From assembly GCA_007858575.1 (NCBI GenBank), contig CP042279.1:6107001-6171000 (forward strand): a DNA stretch of 64,000 bases. Direction: 5' to 3'. Within the stretch, counting starts at the first letter, position 1. Every line of letters starts with the position of its first letter. Shown here in pieces: positions 25,271-35,800 of the stretch. The DNA is from Streptomyces sp. WAC08241 (lineage in GTDB: Bacteria; Actinomycetota; Actinomycetes; Streptomycetales; Streptomycetaceae). The position numbers were made by a program, and so were the translations under genes. Under the pieces are notes generated by a model that saw only the letters and a program-made list of their open reading frames with translations, had not been told where the DNA came from and ran no database searches.

Positions 25271-28200
25271 TCACGCGGCCGTCGCGGGGGCGAGCAGCGC
25301 GCGGACCCCGTCGGCCTCCGGGGCGCCGAGGCACTCGAAGATGCCGAGCGCCTCCTGCCAGCAGACCACCGCCCGGCCGCTCTGCCCGATGCCGAAGAGG
25401 GCCCGGCCCAGGACGGTGAGGACGTTGCCCCGGCGCCACTCGCCCCCGATGCCCCGCAGCACCGTCAGGGCCATCTCGGCGTTCGACGCCGCCTGGGCGT
25501 GCGCCGCGCGGCGAGGTCCACCTCGGACAGCCGGAAGAGGGTCATGCCCTCCCACAGCCGCTGCCTGCTGTCGGCGAAGACCGCCAGCGCCTCGCGGAGG
25601 TGTTCGGCCGCCGAGGCGAGCTGGTTGTCCTGGGTGAGGGCGAGACCGAGGGCGTACCGCCCGTTGGCGCCCCGCAGGGCGTGCCCCATCGCGTCGTAGA
25701 TCCGGGTGCCCTGCCCGGCGAGGTCTATGGCGCTCGACGTACGGCCCATGGCCAGGTGGATGCGCGACAGGTTGCAGAGGGCACTCGCCTCCCCCGGTTC
25801 GTCCCCGATGCCGCGGAAGCGCTCGATCGCCTGGGTGAGGTACTGCTCGCCCTCCGCGAAGCGGTTCTGGTAGAGCGCGATGATCCCCCGCGCGTTGGCG
25901 GACCAGCAGGCCGGCACCGGGTCGTCGGCCTGCTCCGCGTGCGGCAGGGCGAGTTCGGCGTCGCGGTCCGCCTCCTCGAAGCGGCCCGCCGTGTGGTGGA
26001 CGCCCGCGAGGACCATGAGGGCACGGCCTCGGCCCTGGCGTCCGCGTGCGCGCGGGCGGCGTCGCGCACGACGACGCCCGTCGCCTCGAACTCCCTGGAG
26101 TTCGCCCCCGACTCGCCGAGGTCCAGCGACGCCCACAGCAGGTCCACCCCCGCCGCAGCGTCCCCGGCGAGGCGGCGGACCGGCGGACCGTGGCCAGGAG
26201 GCAGTTGGCCTCGGCGTAGAGCCAGTCCTGGGCCTCGTGGCGGTCGGTGAAGGACAGGCCGTCGTAGTCGGTGGGCTCCAGGTGGTCCACCAGCCGGTCG
26301 CCGGGGCGCTCGATCGCGTACACCGCGCGGCGGTCGACAGGTAGAAGTCGAGGAGCCGGGAGAGCGCCGACTCCCGTTCCGACGGGGCTGCTCGTCCCTC
26401 TCCGCGCACGCACGCGCGTAGAGCCGGACCAGATCGTGGTACCGGTAGCGGCCCGGGGCCGCCGATTCGAGCAGGGACGTGTCGACCAGGGCCTCCAGGA
26501 GGTCCTCCGTGTCCCAGAGGGCAGGTCGAGGACGGCCGCCGCCGCCGCGAGCGAGATGTCCGGGCCGTCGGCCAGGCCGAGCAGGCGGAAGGCGCGCGCC
26601 TGGGCCGGCTCCAACTGCCCGTAGCCCAGCTCGAACGTCGCCTTGACCGCCAGGTCGCCCGCCTGGAGCTCGTCGAGCCGCCGCCGCTCGTCCGCCAGCT
26701 TGGCCGCCAGGACCGACACCGTCCAGGTGCGGCGGGCCGCCAGCCGGGAGGCGGCGATGCGGATGGCCAGCGGCAGGAAGCCGCAGGCCGCGACCACGTC
26801 CAGCGCGGCCTCCCGCTCGGCCCGCACCCGCTCCTCGCCCACGATCCGGGTGAAGAGCCGCAGCGCCTCCTCCGGCGACATCACGTCCAGGTCGACCAGG
26901 TGCGCCCCCGCCAGGTCGACCATCCGGATCCGGCTGGTGACCAGCGCCGCGCAGCCCGCCGTACCGGGGAGCAGCGGGCGGATCTGGGCCGCGTCGCGGG
27001 CGTTGTCCAGGAGGACCAGGACCCGGCGTCCGTCGAGCGTGGAGCGGTAGAGCGCGGCCCGGTCGTCGAGCGAGTCGGGGACGGCCGAGTCCGGGACGCC
27101 GAGCGCGCGCAGGAAGGAGCCGAGGACGGTCTCGGGCGCGGCGGCGCGGGACCCCGCGCCCTGGAGGTCGACGTAGAGCTGCCCGTCCGGGAAGTGCGGC
27201 CGGGCCTCGTGGGCCACGTGCACGGCGAGGGTCGTCTTGCCGACGCCGCCGATGCCCGCGAGCGCCGAGACCGCCATGACGTGCCCCTCGGCGCCGGCGA
27301 GCAGGGCGCCCAGCTCCCGTACGAAGGAGTCGCGGCCCGTGAAGTCCGGCACGGTCGCCGGCAACTGCGCCGGGCGCGCGACGGGCGCGGCGGCCGGGGC
27401 GGGCTCTCGACGGGCCGGGCCAGCTCGGCGTCGGCCCGCAGGATGCGCTGCTGGAGCCGGGAGAGCTCGGGGTTCGGGTCGACGCCCAGCTCGTCGGCGA
27501 GGAGCCGGCGCGTGTCGGCGTACACGGCGAGCGCCTCGGCCTGCCGTCCGCCGCGGTAGAGCGCCAGCATGAGCAGTTCGCGCAGGCGCTCGCGCAGCGG
27601 GTGCGCGGCGGTGAGCGCGGTCAGTTCGGAGACGGCCTCGGCGTGCGCGCCGACCTCCAGGTCGATGTCGAGCCGGGTCTCCAGGAGGGTGAGCCGCCAC
27701 TCCTCCAGGCGGGTGCGCTGGGCCTCGGCGTACGGCCCCGGCACGGAGGCGAGCACCTCGCCGTCCCACAGGTCCAGGGCCTCGGCGAGCCGCGCCCGGG
27801 CGGCCGCGGTCCCCGCCCGCCCGCAGCTTCTCGGCCCCGGCGGCCAGCTCCTGGGCGGCGGTGAGGTCGAGCGCGGCGGCGGAGGCGCGCAGGGCGTAGC
27901 CGCCGGACTCGCTGACCAGGACCTCGGGGCCGAGGGCCTTGCGGAGCCGGGAGGCGTAGGTGCGGACCGCCGCGAGGGCCTGGGAGGGCGGTTCCTCGCC
28001 CCAGAGCGCGTCGATCAGCTCGGCGGCGGTGGCGGTGCGGCCGCCGCGCAGGAGGAGGGCGGCGAGCAGGGCCCGCTGCTGCGGCGACCCGGTGGGCACG
28101 GCCTCGTCGCCCCGCCAGGCCCGTACGGGCCCGAGCACCCCGAAGCGGAGGGCCGCACCGGCCGTCCCGTCCGTCCTGACACCGGCGCCCACGGCCTCGT

Positions 28201-28333
28201 CCGTCCTGGCGGCCGGGGCCTCCTGTCCGGCCGGGGCCACTGGGGCCTCCCGCCCGGCCGGGTCCTCCGGGGCGTTCCCGCCCGTTTCCGCAGCCCGCTG
28301 CGCCGGGACTCGCGGCCCGTCCTCACGGTCCAT
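25271..28333 (-). CDS. afsR: AfsR, SARP-type global regulator with NB-ARC and TPR domains
   Basis: About 1020 residues, close to S. coelicolor AfsR. The OmpR-like SARP DNA-binding domain has LRFGVLGPVRAWRGDEAVPT, RTATAAELIDALWGEEPPSQ and YASRLRKALGPEVLVSESGG. The bacterial activation domain follows, with ELTALTAAHPLRERLRELLM. The ATPase has Walker A GIGGVGKTTLAVHVAHEA and Walker B-like RRVLVLLDNARDAAQIRPLL. The C-terminal third is TPR-like. AfsK phosphorylates AfsR, which then binds the afsS promoter. The ATG at 28333 follows GGGGAG. Breaks near 27810, 27410, 26520, 26390, 26165, 26015 and 25510. Confidence 0.88.
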   Translation of the reverse strand: MDREDGPRVPAQRAAETGGNAPEDPAGREAPVAPAGQEAPAARTDEAVGAGVRTDGTAGAALRFGVLGPVRAWRGDEAVPTGSPQQRALLAALLLRGGRTATAAELIDALWGEEPPSQALAAVRTYASRLRKALGPEVLVSESGGYALRASAAALDLTAAQELAAGAEKLRAGGDRGRPGAARRGPGPVGRRGARLRAGAVRRGPAHPPGGVAAHPPGDPARHRPGGRRARRGRLRTDRAHRRAPAARAPARTAHAGALPRRTAGRGARRVRRHAPAPRRRAGRRPEPRALPAPAAHPAGRRRAGPARREPAPAAAPVARPAQLPATVPDFTGRDSFVRELGALLAGAEGHVMAVSALAGIGGVGKTTLAVHVAHEARPHFPDGQLYVDLQGAGSRAAAPETVLGSFLRALGVPDSAVPDSLDDRAALYRSTLDGRRVLVLLDNARDAAQIRPLLPGTAGCAALVTSRIRMVDLAGAHLVDLDVMSPEEALRLFTRIVGEERVRAEREAALDVVAACGFLPLAIRIAASRLAARRTWTVSVLAAKLADERRRLDELQAGDLAVKATFELGYGQLEPAQARAFRLLGLADGPDISLAAAAAVLDLPSGTRRTSWRPWSTRPCSNRRPRAATGTTIWSGSTRVRARRGTSSPVGTGVGALPAPRLLPVDRRAVYAIERPGDRLVDHLEPTDYDGLSFTDRHEAQDWLYAEANCLLATVRRSAASPGTLRRGWTCCGRRWTSASRGRTPGSSRRRASSCATPPARTRTPGPRPCPHGPRGRPPHGGPLRGGGPRRRTRPAARGAGRRPGAGLLVRQRAGDHRALPEPLRGGRAVPHPGDRALPRHRGRTGGGECPLQPVAHPPGHGPYVERHRPRRAGHPDLRRDGARPAGRQRAVRPRSRPHPGQPARLGGRTPPRGAGGLRRQQAAAVGGHDPLPAVRGGPRRAAHAQAASNAEMALTVLRGIGGEWRRGNVLTVLGRALFGIGQSGRAVVCWQEALGIFECLGAPEADGVRALLAPATAA

Positions 28334-28780
28334 AGCTCCCCTGCCGTACCGCTGGTTCCGCCCATGACAGTCTGCCTTGTCCGGAGCGGGTCCGTCAGCA
28401 TCGGGCCGACCGGAGCGGAGCCGTTGCCGGACCGTTGCACGCGGCCTCGGCGGAGGGCCTGGCCAAGGCTCCGGCCGAGGTCCCGGCAGTGGTCCCGGGG
28501 GAGCCACCGGGGAGCATCCGGAGAGCGCCCGGGGCCCGCACGGGGACCGCCCGGAAAATTCCTCGGAAAATTTCGAAACGGACATTTCGGGCCGGGCTGC
28601 GGTTCCCGCATATCGGACGCCGGTCGACGGACCTACCGGTTGGTCGGGTGGTCCGGTTGGTCGATCTTTCAATCATTGGCGAGCGCCCGCTTCGACCCCC
28701 TCAAAGCAAGGCGGTGATCGATCGCACGAGCGGATTCCGATCCTCCGGATGTGGAAACCGCAGCATTTAACGTCCTGTTC
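28334..28780. other. Divergent afsR/permease intergenic region
   Basis: 447 bp without a convincing gene. An AT-rich patch at about 28553-28591 holds two CGGAAAATT units 12 bp apart, then TTCGAAACGGACATTTCG. A GGTTGGTCGG / GGTTGGTCGATC pair lies at about 28638-28668. The right edge is a TTAACGT element (28767-28773) that ends 7 bases before the permease ATG, suggesting a leaderless promoter. Confidence 0.5.
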
Positions 28781-30345
28781 ATGACTCAGGTGGAAGCGCG
28801 GCCGCTGGCCGGAGACACGGTAAGGGGCGTCGACGCCCCGGGCGACAACCACGGCGTGCGCACCAAAGGACTCGGCGGGAACTCCGTCGGCCTCTCGGCA
28901 GCGCCGTCATCGGCGTCTCCACCGTCGCCCCCGTCTACTGCCTGACCTCCACGCTCGGCTCCACCGCCGGCGAGGTCGGGCTCCAGATGCCCGCCGTCTT
29001 CCTCGCGGGCTTCCTCCCGATGCTCCTCGTCGCCTTCGCGTACCGCGAGCTCAACAAGGCCATGCCGGACTGCGGCACCTCCTTCACCTGGACCGTGAAG
29101 GCCTTCGGGCCCAAGATCGGCTGGATGTGCGGCTGGGGCCTCGTCATCGCGACGATCATCGTGCTCTCCAACCTGGCCGGCGTCGCCACCTCCTACTTCT
29201 GGCTCCTCGCGGGCGAGATCAGCGGCAGCGAGTCCGTCGCCGCCCTCGACGGCAACAAGGCCGTCCACATCCTCACCTGCCTCACCCTCATCGCAGCCGC
29301 CACCGCGATCAGCTACCGCGGCATGACCGCCACCAAGGGCGTCCAGTACACCCTCGTCGGCCTCCAGCTCGTCGTCCTCGCCGTCTTCGTCGGCATGGCC
29401 CTCACCAAGGCCGGCTCCTTCGAGACCTCGGTCGACTTCTCCTGGTCCTGGATGAACCCCTTCGCGGTGCAGTCCTTCGCCGCCTTCACGGCCGGACTCT
29501 CGCTCTCGATCTTCATGTACTGGGGCTGGGACGCCTGCATGGCGACCAACGAGGAGACCACCGGCAGCGAGAAGACCCCCGGCCGCGCCGCCCTCATCGC
29601 GATGGTCGTCCTGGTCGGCTCCTACCTGGCCACCGGCATCGCCGCCCAGATGGTCGTCGGCTCCGGCGAGAAGGGCCTCGGCCTCGCCAACCCGGGAGAC
29701 CTCCGACAACGTCTTCGCCGCCCTCGCCGGCCCCGTCATGGGCCCCACGCTCGGCATCCTGCTCTTCGTCGCGGTCCTGGCCTCGCCGCCGCGAGCCTCC
29801 AGACCACCTTCATCCCGGTCGCCCGCACGGTCCTCGCGATGGCCACGTACGAGGCGCTGCCGAAGTCCTTCACCGAGGTCCACCCGGTCTTCAAGACCCC
29901 CGGCCGCGCCACGGTCGTGGCGGGCGTCGCCACCGGGGCCTTCTACACCGTGATGACCCTGGTCAGCGAGCACGTCCTGGTCGACACCATCTACGCCCTC
30001 GGCCTGATGATCTGCTTCTACTACGCGCTCACGGCCTTCGCCTGCGTCCGGTACTTCCGCAAGGAGCTGTTCCGCTCCTTCCGCGACTTCGCCTTCAAGG
30101 GCCTGATGCCGCTGCTCGGCGGCCTCATGCTCACCGCCGTCTTCGGCAAGACCCTGTACGACATGTGGGACCCGGCGTACGGCTCCGGCTCCGCCGTCCT
30201 CGGCATGGGCTCGGTCTTCGTGATCGGCGTCGGCCTGCTGCTCCTCGGCGTGGTGATCATGCTGGTCATGCAGCGCCGCAGCCCCGCCTTCTTCCGCGGC
30301 GAGGTCCTGACCAAGGAGACCCCGTCCCTGGTGGTGGCGGACTGA
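28781..30345 (+). CDS. APC-family amino-acid permease
   Basis: About 520 residues, 12 predicted helices. AVIGVSTVAPVYCLTSTLGS is the first-helix substrate loop. PAVFLAGFLPMLLVAFAYRE, PDCGTSFTWTVKAFGPKIGW (the conserved C-G-T-S-F-T-W of this subgroup), SIFMYWGWDACMATNEETTG and RTVLAMATYEALPKSFTEVH follow. The protein is a proton-coupled importer of an amino acid or polyamine; the subgroup often sits with GABA/polyamine genes. There is no ribosome site, and TTAACGT lies 7 bases before the ATG, so the message may be leaderless. Breaks near 28900, 29695 and 29785. Confidence 0.86.
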
Positions 30346-30370
30346 CCGGACGCTCCTGAGTCGCGGACGC

Positions 30371-30405
30371 GGAGGCGGCGGGCCCGTGGGGGTCCCGCCG
30401 CCTCC
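30371..30405. terminator. Bidirectional terminator between convergent genes
   Basis: GGAGGCGGCGGG (30371-30382) and CCCGCCGCCTCC (30394-30405), 12-bp perfect stem with an 11-base loop, lying between the permease stop and the end of the AhpD-like gene. Confidence 0.8.
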
Positions 30406-30415
30406 GTCCGTACGG

Positions 30416-30883
30416 TCAGAGCGCCACGCCGGCCGGCTGCCGGACGGTGACGTTCAGCCGGTTGAAGAAGTTCGTCAGGCTGACCATCAGCACGATCGAG
30501 GCGAGCTGCTTCTCGTCGAAGTGGTCGGCCGCCGCGTCCCACACCGGGTCCGGCACGGCGTCCGTGCTGTCGGCGATGCGGGTCGCGTGCTCGGCGAGCG
30601 AGAGGGCCGCCCGCTCCTCGTCCGAGAAGTGCGGGGACTCGCGCCACGCGGAGACCGCGAACAGCTTGTCGTCGCTCACGCCCGCCTTCCGGGCGTTCTT
30701 CACGCCGTAGTCCACGCAGAAGCCGCAGCCGTTGATCTGGCTGGCCCGCAGGTGCACGAGCTCCAGGATCTCCTCGGAGACCCCGCCCTGGCGGGTGGCC
30801 TTCACCAGGCCCTGGATCGCGGGGCCCGCGTCGGGCAGGACGTAGGCGGGGTTGGTCATGCGGGCCTCGGGGGTGTGCGTCAT
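30416..30883 (-). CDS. AhpD-like carboxymuconolactone decarboxylase-family protein
   Basis: Intact, 155 residues. EILELVHLRASQINGCGFCV then DYGVKNARKAGVSDDKLFAV contains the redox pair C-G-F-C in the AhpD signature (C-x2-C-x3-H, here with Tyr-Gly in place of the usual His position). ERAALSLAEHATRIADSTDA and VLMVSLTNFFNRLNVTVRQP complete the helical fold. Such proteins act as alkylhydroperoxidases or as thiol-peroxidase partners. The ATG at 30883 has GAGGAG 9 bases upstream; an internal ATG at 30859 is possible. It stands alone between convergent and divergent neighbours. Confidence 0.85.
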   Translation of the reverse strand: MTHTPEARMTNPAYVLPDAGPAIQGLVKATRQGGVSEEILELVHLRASQINGCGFCVDYGVKNARKAGVSDDKLFAVSAWRESPHFSDEERAALSLAEHATRIADSTDAVPDPVWDAAADHFDEKQLASIVLMVSLTNFFNRLNVTVRQPAGVAL

Positions 30884-31062
30884 GGTGATCGTCGCTCCTC
30901 GGCGTCTCGTTCGGGGTGTGCCTTCACCGCAACGACGGAGCGGGGCCGGGGATGTGACACGACGGCGCGACTTTCCCCGAAAGTTCTTCCCGGCCCCGCC
31001 CCGGGACCCGTCCCCGGGACCCTTCCTCGGCACCCGCTCTCCGCCCCGCCCCGTCCCGTCCC

Positions 31063-31820
31063 CTACGCCTCCGCGATGAGGGCGGTCGCGACCGTGCGGA
31101 AGCCGAGCCGGCCGTAGAGCCGGGCCACGTCCGCGTCCGAGGCCGACAGGAACACCAGCTCCGCGCCCCGGGCCCGGGCGTCCGCGACCAGGGCGGCCGT
31201 GACCGCGAGGCCGAGGCCCCGGCGCCGGGCCGCCGGGACGGTGCCGACGCCGACGACCTCGGAGACGTCCCCCACGGGCTGGTACTGCCCGGCCGCGAGG
31301 GCGACACTGCCCTTCCCGCCGTCCGCCTTCTCGTCGAAGGCCGCCGCGAGCCGGGTCAGACCGGCCGTGATCCGCCCGGCGGTCCGCTCGGCGGTGCCGG
31401 GCTCGGGCGGGAAGCCGAAGGCGGCGTACGGGGCGGCGACGGCGCTCTCCAGACCGGGGTCGCCCGCGTCCACCATCCGTACGGTGACGCCCTCGGGCTC
31501 CGGCACGGCGAGCCCCGGGCCCTCCAGGACCATCAGCGGGTGCTCGTGCACGGTGAGCCCGCTCGCCTCCACGGCCGCCCGCAGCCCCGGCGTCGTCTCC
31601 GCGACCCACTCGAAGGCCTCGGGCACCCCCAGCTCCCGCTGCCGGGCCCGCACCCGCTCCACGGCCGCGACCGGGACCTCCCCTCGTGCTCGGCCGCGGG
31701 CCGCGCGTAGAAGGGCCAGCCCTCTCCCTCCCGTACGAACAGGGTCAGCGGCCCGAACTCCTCGGCGCGGGCGGAGGACCGGGGAACGGCGTCGTAGTAC
31801 GTCTCGATTCGCTTCAGCAC
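31063..31820 (-). CDS. GNAT-family acetyltransferase with N-terminal extension
   Basis: About 252 residues. The first 110 residues (MLKRIETYYDAVPRSSARAE, GPLTLFVREGEGWPFYARP, VPEAFEWVAETTPGLRAAVE) form the inactive-type N-terminal lobe seen in two-domain GNATs. The C-terminal lobe has VVGVGTVPAARRRGLGLAVT (motif A, R-R-x-G-L-G) and AELVFLSASDADVARLYGRL then GFRTVATALI (motif B). Substrate unknown. The GTG start at 31820 reads V-L-K-R-I. One break near 31680. Confidence 0.8.
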
Positions 31821-32051
31821 CGGGCCACGGTAGGGGAGGGGCGGGCGGGGCGCAGGCGCATTTCCGGCGACGGGGGACCCGGGAGCGGCCCGGGACCGGG
31901 TCGCCCGTACGGGACCGGGGCCCGCCGCCCGTAGGGATCGGGGCCCGCCGCCCGTACGGCGGGCCCCGACCGCGGCCCGTACGCCGCCGCGATCCCGCCA
32001 CCTCCGTCGTACCCCTCGGAAAAGTCACACCGCACCCCCTACCGTGCCGGT
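31821..32051. other. GC-rich spacer with GGGGCCCGCCGCCCGTA repeats
   Basis: 230 bp between divergent genes. GGGGCCCGCCGCCCGTA occurs at least twice near 31917-31960, with several CCCGTACG elements that are themselves palindromic. No gene seen. The oxidoreductase promoter probably lies at about 32010-32040, where AAAAGTCACACC is the only AT-rich part. Confidence 0.45.
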
Positions 32052-32879
32052 ATGCGGATCTCGACCACGATCTTCCTGACCGACGAGACCATCACCCCGG
32101 TGCGCCTGGCGCGCGAGCTGGAGGAGCGCGGGTTCGCCGGGCTCTACCTGCCCGAGCACACCCACATCCCCGTCGAGCGGACCACGCCCTACCCGGCGGG
32201 CGGCGAACTGCCCCGCGAGTACGGCAGGACCCTCGACCCCTTCGTCGCCCTCGGGCAGGCCGCCGCCGTCACCGGACGCCTCGGGCTCGGCACCGGCGTC
32301 ACCCTGATCGCCCAGCACGACCCGATCTCGCTCGCCAAGCGGATCGCCACCCTCGACCACCTCTCCGACGGCCGCTTCACCCTCGGGATCGGCTTCGGCT
32401 GGAACCGGGAGGAGGCCGACGACCACGGCGTCGACTGGGCGTCCTGCCGCGGGCTCGGCCGCGACCGGCTCGACCTGATGAAGGCCCTGTGGGCCCCCGG
32501 ACCCACCGCGTACGCCGGGGAGTCGGGGAGTCCGTGCGCGCCTCCGAGGCCTGGCCCAAGCCGGCTGGCGGCGCGCCCCGGGTCCTCGTCGGCGGGGCCG
32601 CGGGCCCGAGGCTCTTCGCGCAGATCGCCGCGCAGGCCGACGGCTGGCTGCCGATCGGCGGCCGGGGCCTCGCGGGCGCGCTCCCGATCCTGCGGACGGC
32701 CTGGGAGGAGGCGGGCCGCGACCCGAAGGCGCTCCAGGTCGTCCCGTACGCGGTCCTGCCGAACCCGGACAAGCTCGCGTACTACGCGGACCTCGGCTGC
32801 GAGGAGGTGGTCTCCAACTCCCGCCGGGGGAGGAGGGGAGGTGCTGGGGGTGCTCGACGGGTACGCGCGGTATCTATGA
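32052..32879 (+). CDS. LLM-class F420-dependent oxidoreductase
   Basis: About 277 residues. MRISTTIFLTDETITPVRLA, LEERGFAGLYLPEHTHIPVE, LGLGTGVTLIAQHDPISLAK, IATLDHLSDGRFTLGIGFGW then NREEADDHGVDW, and APRVLVGGAAGPRLFAQIAA follow the luciferase-like TIM barrel of mycobacterial-type F420 oxidoreductases (TIGR03619-like). It would use F420H2 as hydride donor. The neighbour is fbiC, which makes the deazaflavin core, so cofactor maker and user are side by side. Breaks near 32440, 32525 and 32830. Its stop codon is the first unit of the 11-bp repeat array. Confidence 0.84.
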   Translation: MRISTTIFLTDETITPVRLARELEERGFAGLYLPEHTHIPVERTTPYPAGGELPREYGRTLDPFVALGQAAAVTGRLGLGTGVTLIAQHDPISLAKRIATLDHLSDGRFTLGIGFGWNREEADDHGVDWASCRGLGRDRLDLMKALWAPGPTAYAGESGSPCAPPRPGPSRLAARPGSSSAGPRARGSSRRSPRRPTAGCRSAAGASRARSRSCGRPGRRRAATRRRSRSSRTRSCRTRTSSRTTRTSAARRWSPTPAGGGGEVLGVLDGYARYL

Positions 32880-33018
32880 GCGCGGCCTGAGCACTGCCTG
32901 ACCACGGCCTGAGCGCGGCCTGAGCACTGCCTGACCACGGCCTGAGCACTGCCTGAGCACTGCCTGAGCACTGCCTGAGCACGGTCTGCCACGGCCTGAG
33001 CACGGCCTGAGCACGACC
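32877..33018 (+). repeat. 11-bp minisatellite, 13 units
   Basis: Units are variants of TGAGCACTGCC: TGAGCGCGGCC, TGACCACGGCC, TGAGCACGGCC and others. Twelve units are exactly 11 bp and one (TGCCACGGCC) is 10 bp. The array starts on the stop codon of the oxidoreductase gene and ends about 64 bp before fbiC. Every unit carries TGA or TGC, so in one frame the array is a ladder of stops. Confidence 0.92.
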
Positions 33019-33081
33019 TGACGGGGGAGCCGGGTGCGGGGACCCGAAGCTCCTCCCCGGGCCCGCTCGTATGCTCGGGGC

Positions 33082-35661
33082 ATGACGGATCACCAGGCAG
33101 CACGTCCGACCGAGAACGCCATGCGCCGGGCCCTGAGGCGGGCCAGGGACGGGGTCGCGCTCGACGTCACGGAGGCCGCCGTGCTGCTGCGGGCGCGCGG
33201 GGACGACCTGGCGGACCTGGTGGCGTCCGCCGGGCGCGTGCGGGACGCGGGCCTGGAGGCGGCCGGGCGGCCGGGGTGATCACGTACTCCAAGAGCGTGT
33301 TCGTCCCGCTCACCCGCCTCTGCCGCGACAAGTGCCACTACTGCACCTTCGTCACCGTCCCCGGCAAGCTGCGCCGGGCCGGGCACGGGATGTTCATGTC
33401 GCCCGACGAGGTCTCGACATCGCGCGGCGCGGCGCCGCACTCGGCTGCAAGGAAGCCCTGATCACGCTCGGGGACAAGCCCGAGGACCGCTGGCCGGAGG
33501 CGCGCGAGTGGCTCGACGCGCACGGCTACGACGACACGATCGCGTACGTGCGGGCCATGGCGATCCGGATCCTGGAGGAGACCGGCCTCCTCCCGCACCT
33601 CAACCCCGGGGTCCTGTCCTGGACCGACTTCCAGCGCCTCAAGCCCGTCGCCCCTCCATGGGGATGATGCTGGAGACGACCGCGACCCGCCTGTGGTCCG
33701 AGCCCGGTGGCCCCCACCACGGGTCCCCCGACAAGGAACCGGCCGTGCGGCTCAGGGTCCTGGAGGACGCCGGCCGCTCCTCCGTGCCCTTCACCTCGGG
33801 GCTGCTCCTCGGCATCGGGGAGACCCTGGAGGAACGGGCCGAGTCGCTGTTCGCGCTGCGCCGCGTCGCCCGCGCGTACCACTCGGTCCAGGAGCTGATC
33901 ATCCAGAACTTCCGCGCCAAGCCGGACACGGCGATGCGCGGGATGCCGGACGCCGAACTGGACGACCTCGTCGCCACCGTGGCCGTCGCCCGCCTGATCA
34001 TGGGCCCTCCGCCTGCCTCCAGGCCCCGCCGAACCTGGTCGACGCCGCGTACGAGCGGCTCATCGCGGCAGGCATCGACGACTGGGGCGGGGTCTCGCCG
34101 CTCACCATCGACCACGTCAACCCCGAGCGGCCCTGGCCGAAGATCGAGGAGCTGGCCGAGCGGTCCGCCGCCGCCGGCTTCGAGCTGCGCGAACGCCTCT
34201 GCGTCTACCCCGAGTTCGTCACCCGGGGAGAACCCTGGCTCGACCCCCGGCTCCTCCCGCACGTCCGCGCCCTCGCCGACCCCGAGACGGGCCTGGCGAA
34301 CCCCGACGCGCCCGTGCGCGGCCTGCCCTGGCAGGAGCCCGACGAGGCCTTCACCGCCACCGGCCGCACCGACCTGCACCGCACCGTCGACACCGAGGGC
34401 CGCACCGGCGACCGGCGCGAGGACTTCGACGAGGTGTACGGGGACTGGGAGGCGCTGCGCGAGGCCGCCGTCCCCGGGATGGTCCCGCAGCGCATCGACA
34501 CCGACGTGCGCGAGGCGCTGGCCGTCGCCGCCGACGACCCCACCCGGCTCACCGACCCGCAGGCCCTGGCCCTCCTGCACGCCGACGGTCCCGCCCTGGA
34601 CGCCCTGACCCGGATCGCCGACGACCTCCGGAGTCGGTGTCCGGCGACGACGTCACGTACGTCGTCACGCGGAACATCAACTTCACCAACGTCTGCTACA
34701 CCGGCTGCCGCTTCTGCGCCTTCGCCCAGCGCCGCACCGACGCCGACGCGTACACCCTCTCCCTGGACCAGGTCGCCGACCGCGCCCGGCAGGCGTGGGA
34801 CGTGGGCGCGGTGGAGGTCTGCATGCAGGGCGGCATCCACCCCGACCTGCCCGGCACCGCCTACTTCGACATCGCCCGCGCGGTGAAGGAGCGCGTCCCC
34901 GGCATGCACGTGCACGCCTTCTCCCCGATGGAGGTCGTCAACGGCGCCTCCCGCACCGGCCTGTCGATCCGCGAGTGGCTGACGGCCGCGAAGGAGGCCG
35001 GGCTCGACTCGATCCCCGGCACGGCCGCCGAGATCCTCGACGACGAGGTCCGCTGGATCCTCACCAAGGGCAAACTGCCCACCGCCACCTGGATCGAGGT
35101 GATCACCACCGCCCACGAACTGGGCCTGCGCTCCTCCTCCACGATGATGTACGGACACGTGGACCAGCCCCGGCACTGGCTCGGCCACCTGCGCACCCTG
35201 GCCGGCATCCAGCAGGAGACGGGCGGCTTCACCGAGTTCGTCACCTCCCCTTCATCCACACCAACGCCCCCGTCTACCTCGCCGGCATCGCCCGCCCCGG
35301 CCCCACCGTCCGCGACAACCGCGCGGTCACCGCCATGGCCCGGCTCCTCCTCCACCCCCACATCCCCAACATCCAGACCAGTTGGGTGAAGCTGGGCGCG
35401 GAGGGCGCCGCCGAGATGCTCCGCTCGGGCGCCAACGACCTGGGCGGCACCCTGATGGAGGAGACCATCTCCCGCATGGCGGGCTCCAGCTACGGCTCGT
35501 ACCGCTCGATCAAGGACCTGGAGGCCATCGCGGAGGCGGCCGGCCGCCCGGCGAAGCCCCGCACGACCCTCTACGGCGAGGTCCCGGAGGAGCGGCGGCG
35601 CACGGCCGAAGCCTCCGACGGGCACCTTCCGGAACTCCTCCCCGTCCTCCCGGCGGAGTGA
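33082..35661 (+). CDS. fbiC: FbiC, fused CofG/CofH deazaflavin (FO) synthase
   Basis: About 860 residues with two radical SAM modules. CofG-like half: VPLTRLCRDKCHYCTFVTVP (C-x3-C-x2-C), TLGDKPEDRWPEAREWLDAH, MGMMLETTATRLW. CofH-like half: INFTNVCYTGCRFCAFAQRR (second C-x3-C-x2-C), CMQGGIHPDLPGTAYFD, MMYGHVDQPRHWLGHLRTLA, AGSSYGSYRSIKDLEAIAEA. The enzyme joins a ribityl-diaminouracil and tyrosine to give FO, the chromophore of F420. ATG at 33082. Breaks near 33275, 33415, 33653, 34008, 34632 and 35250. Confidence 0.95.
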
Positions 35662-35800
35662 GGACGCATCCCCGGACTGTGGTCGAACGGGCCCGAAGGA
35701 CGTCGGAACACATAACGTTCCGGTCTCCGGGGCCCGTATCCGGTCCATTACAGTGCGGCGAGGGAACCGACAGCGAACCGCCGACCGGGGAGGGCACGTC

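Noticed and set aside
32877..33018. CRISPR array or repeat-protein gene
   Set aside because: Units are 11 bp head to tail with no spacers, and stops occur in the frame that continues from the upstream gene; no conserved peptide repeat in other frames.
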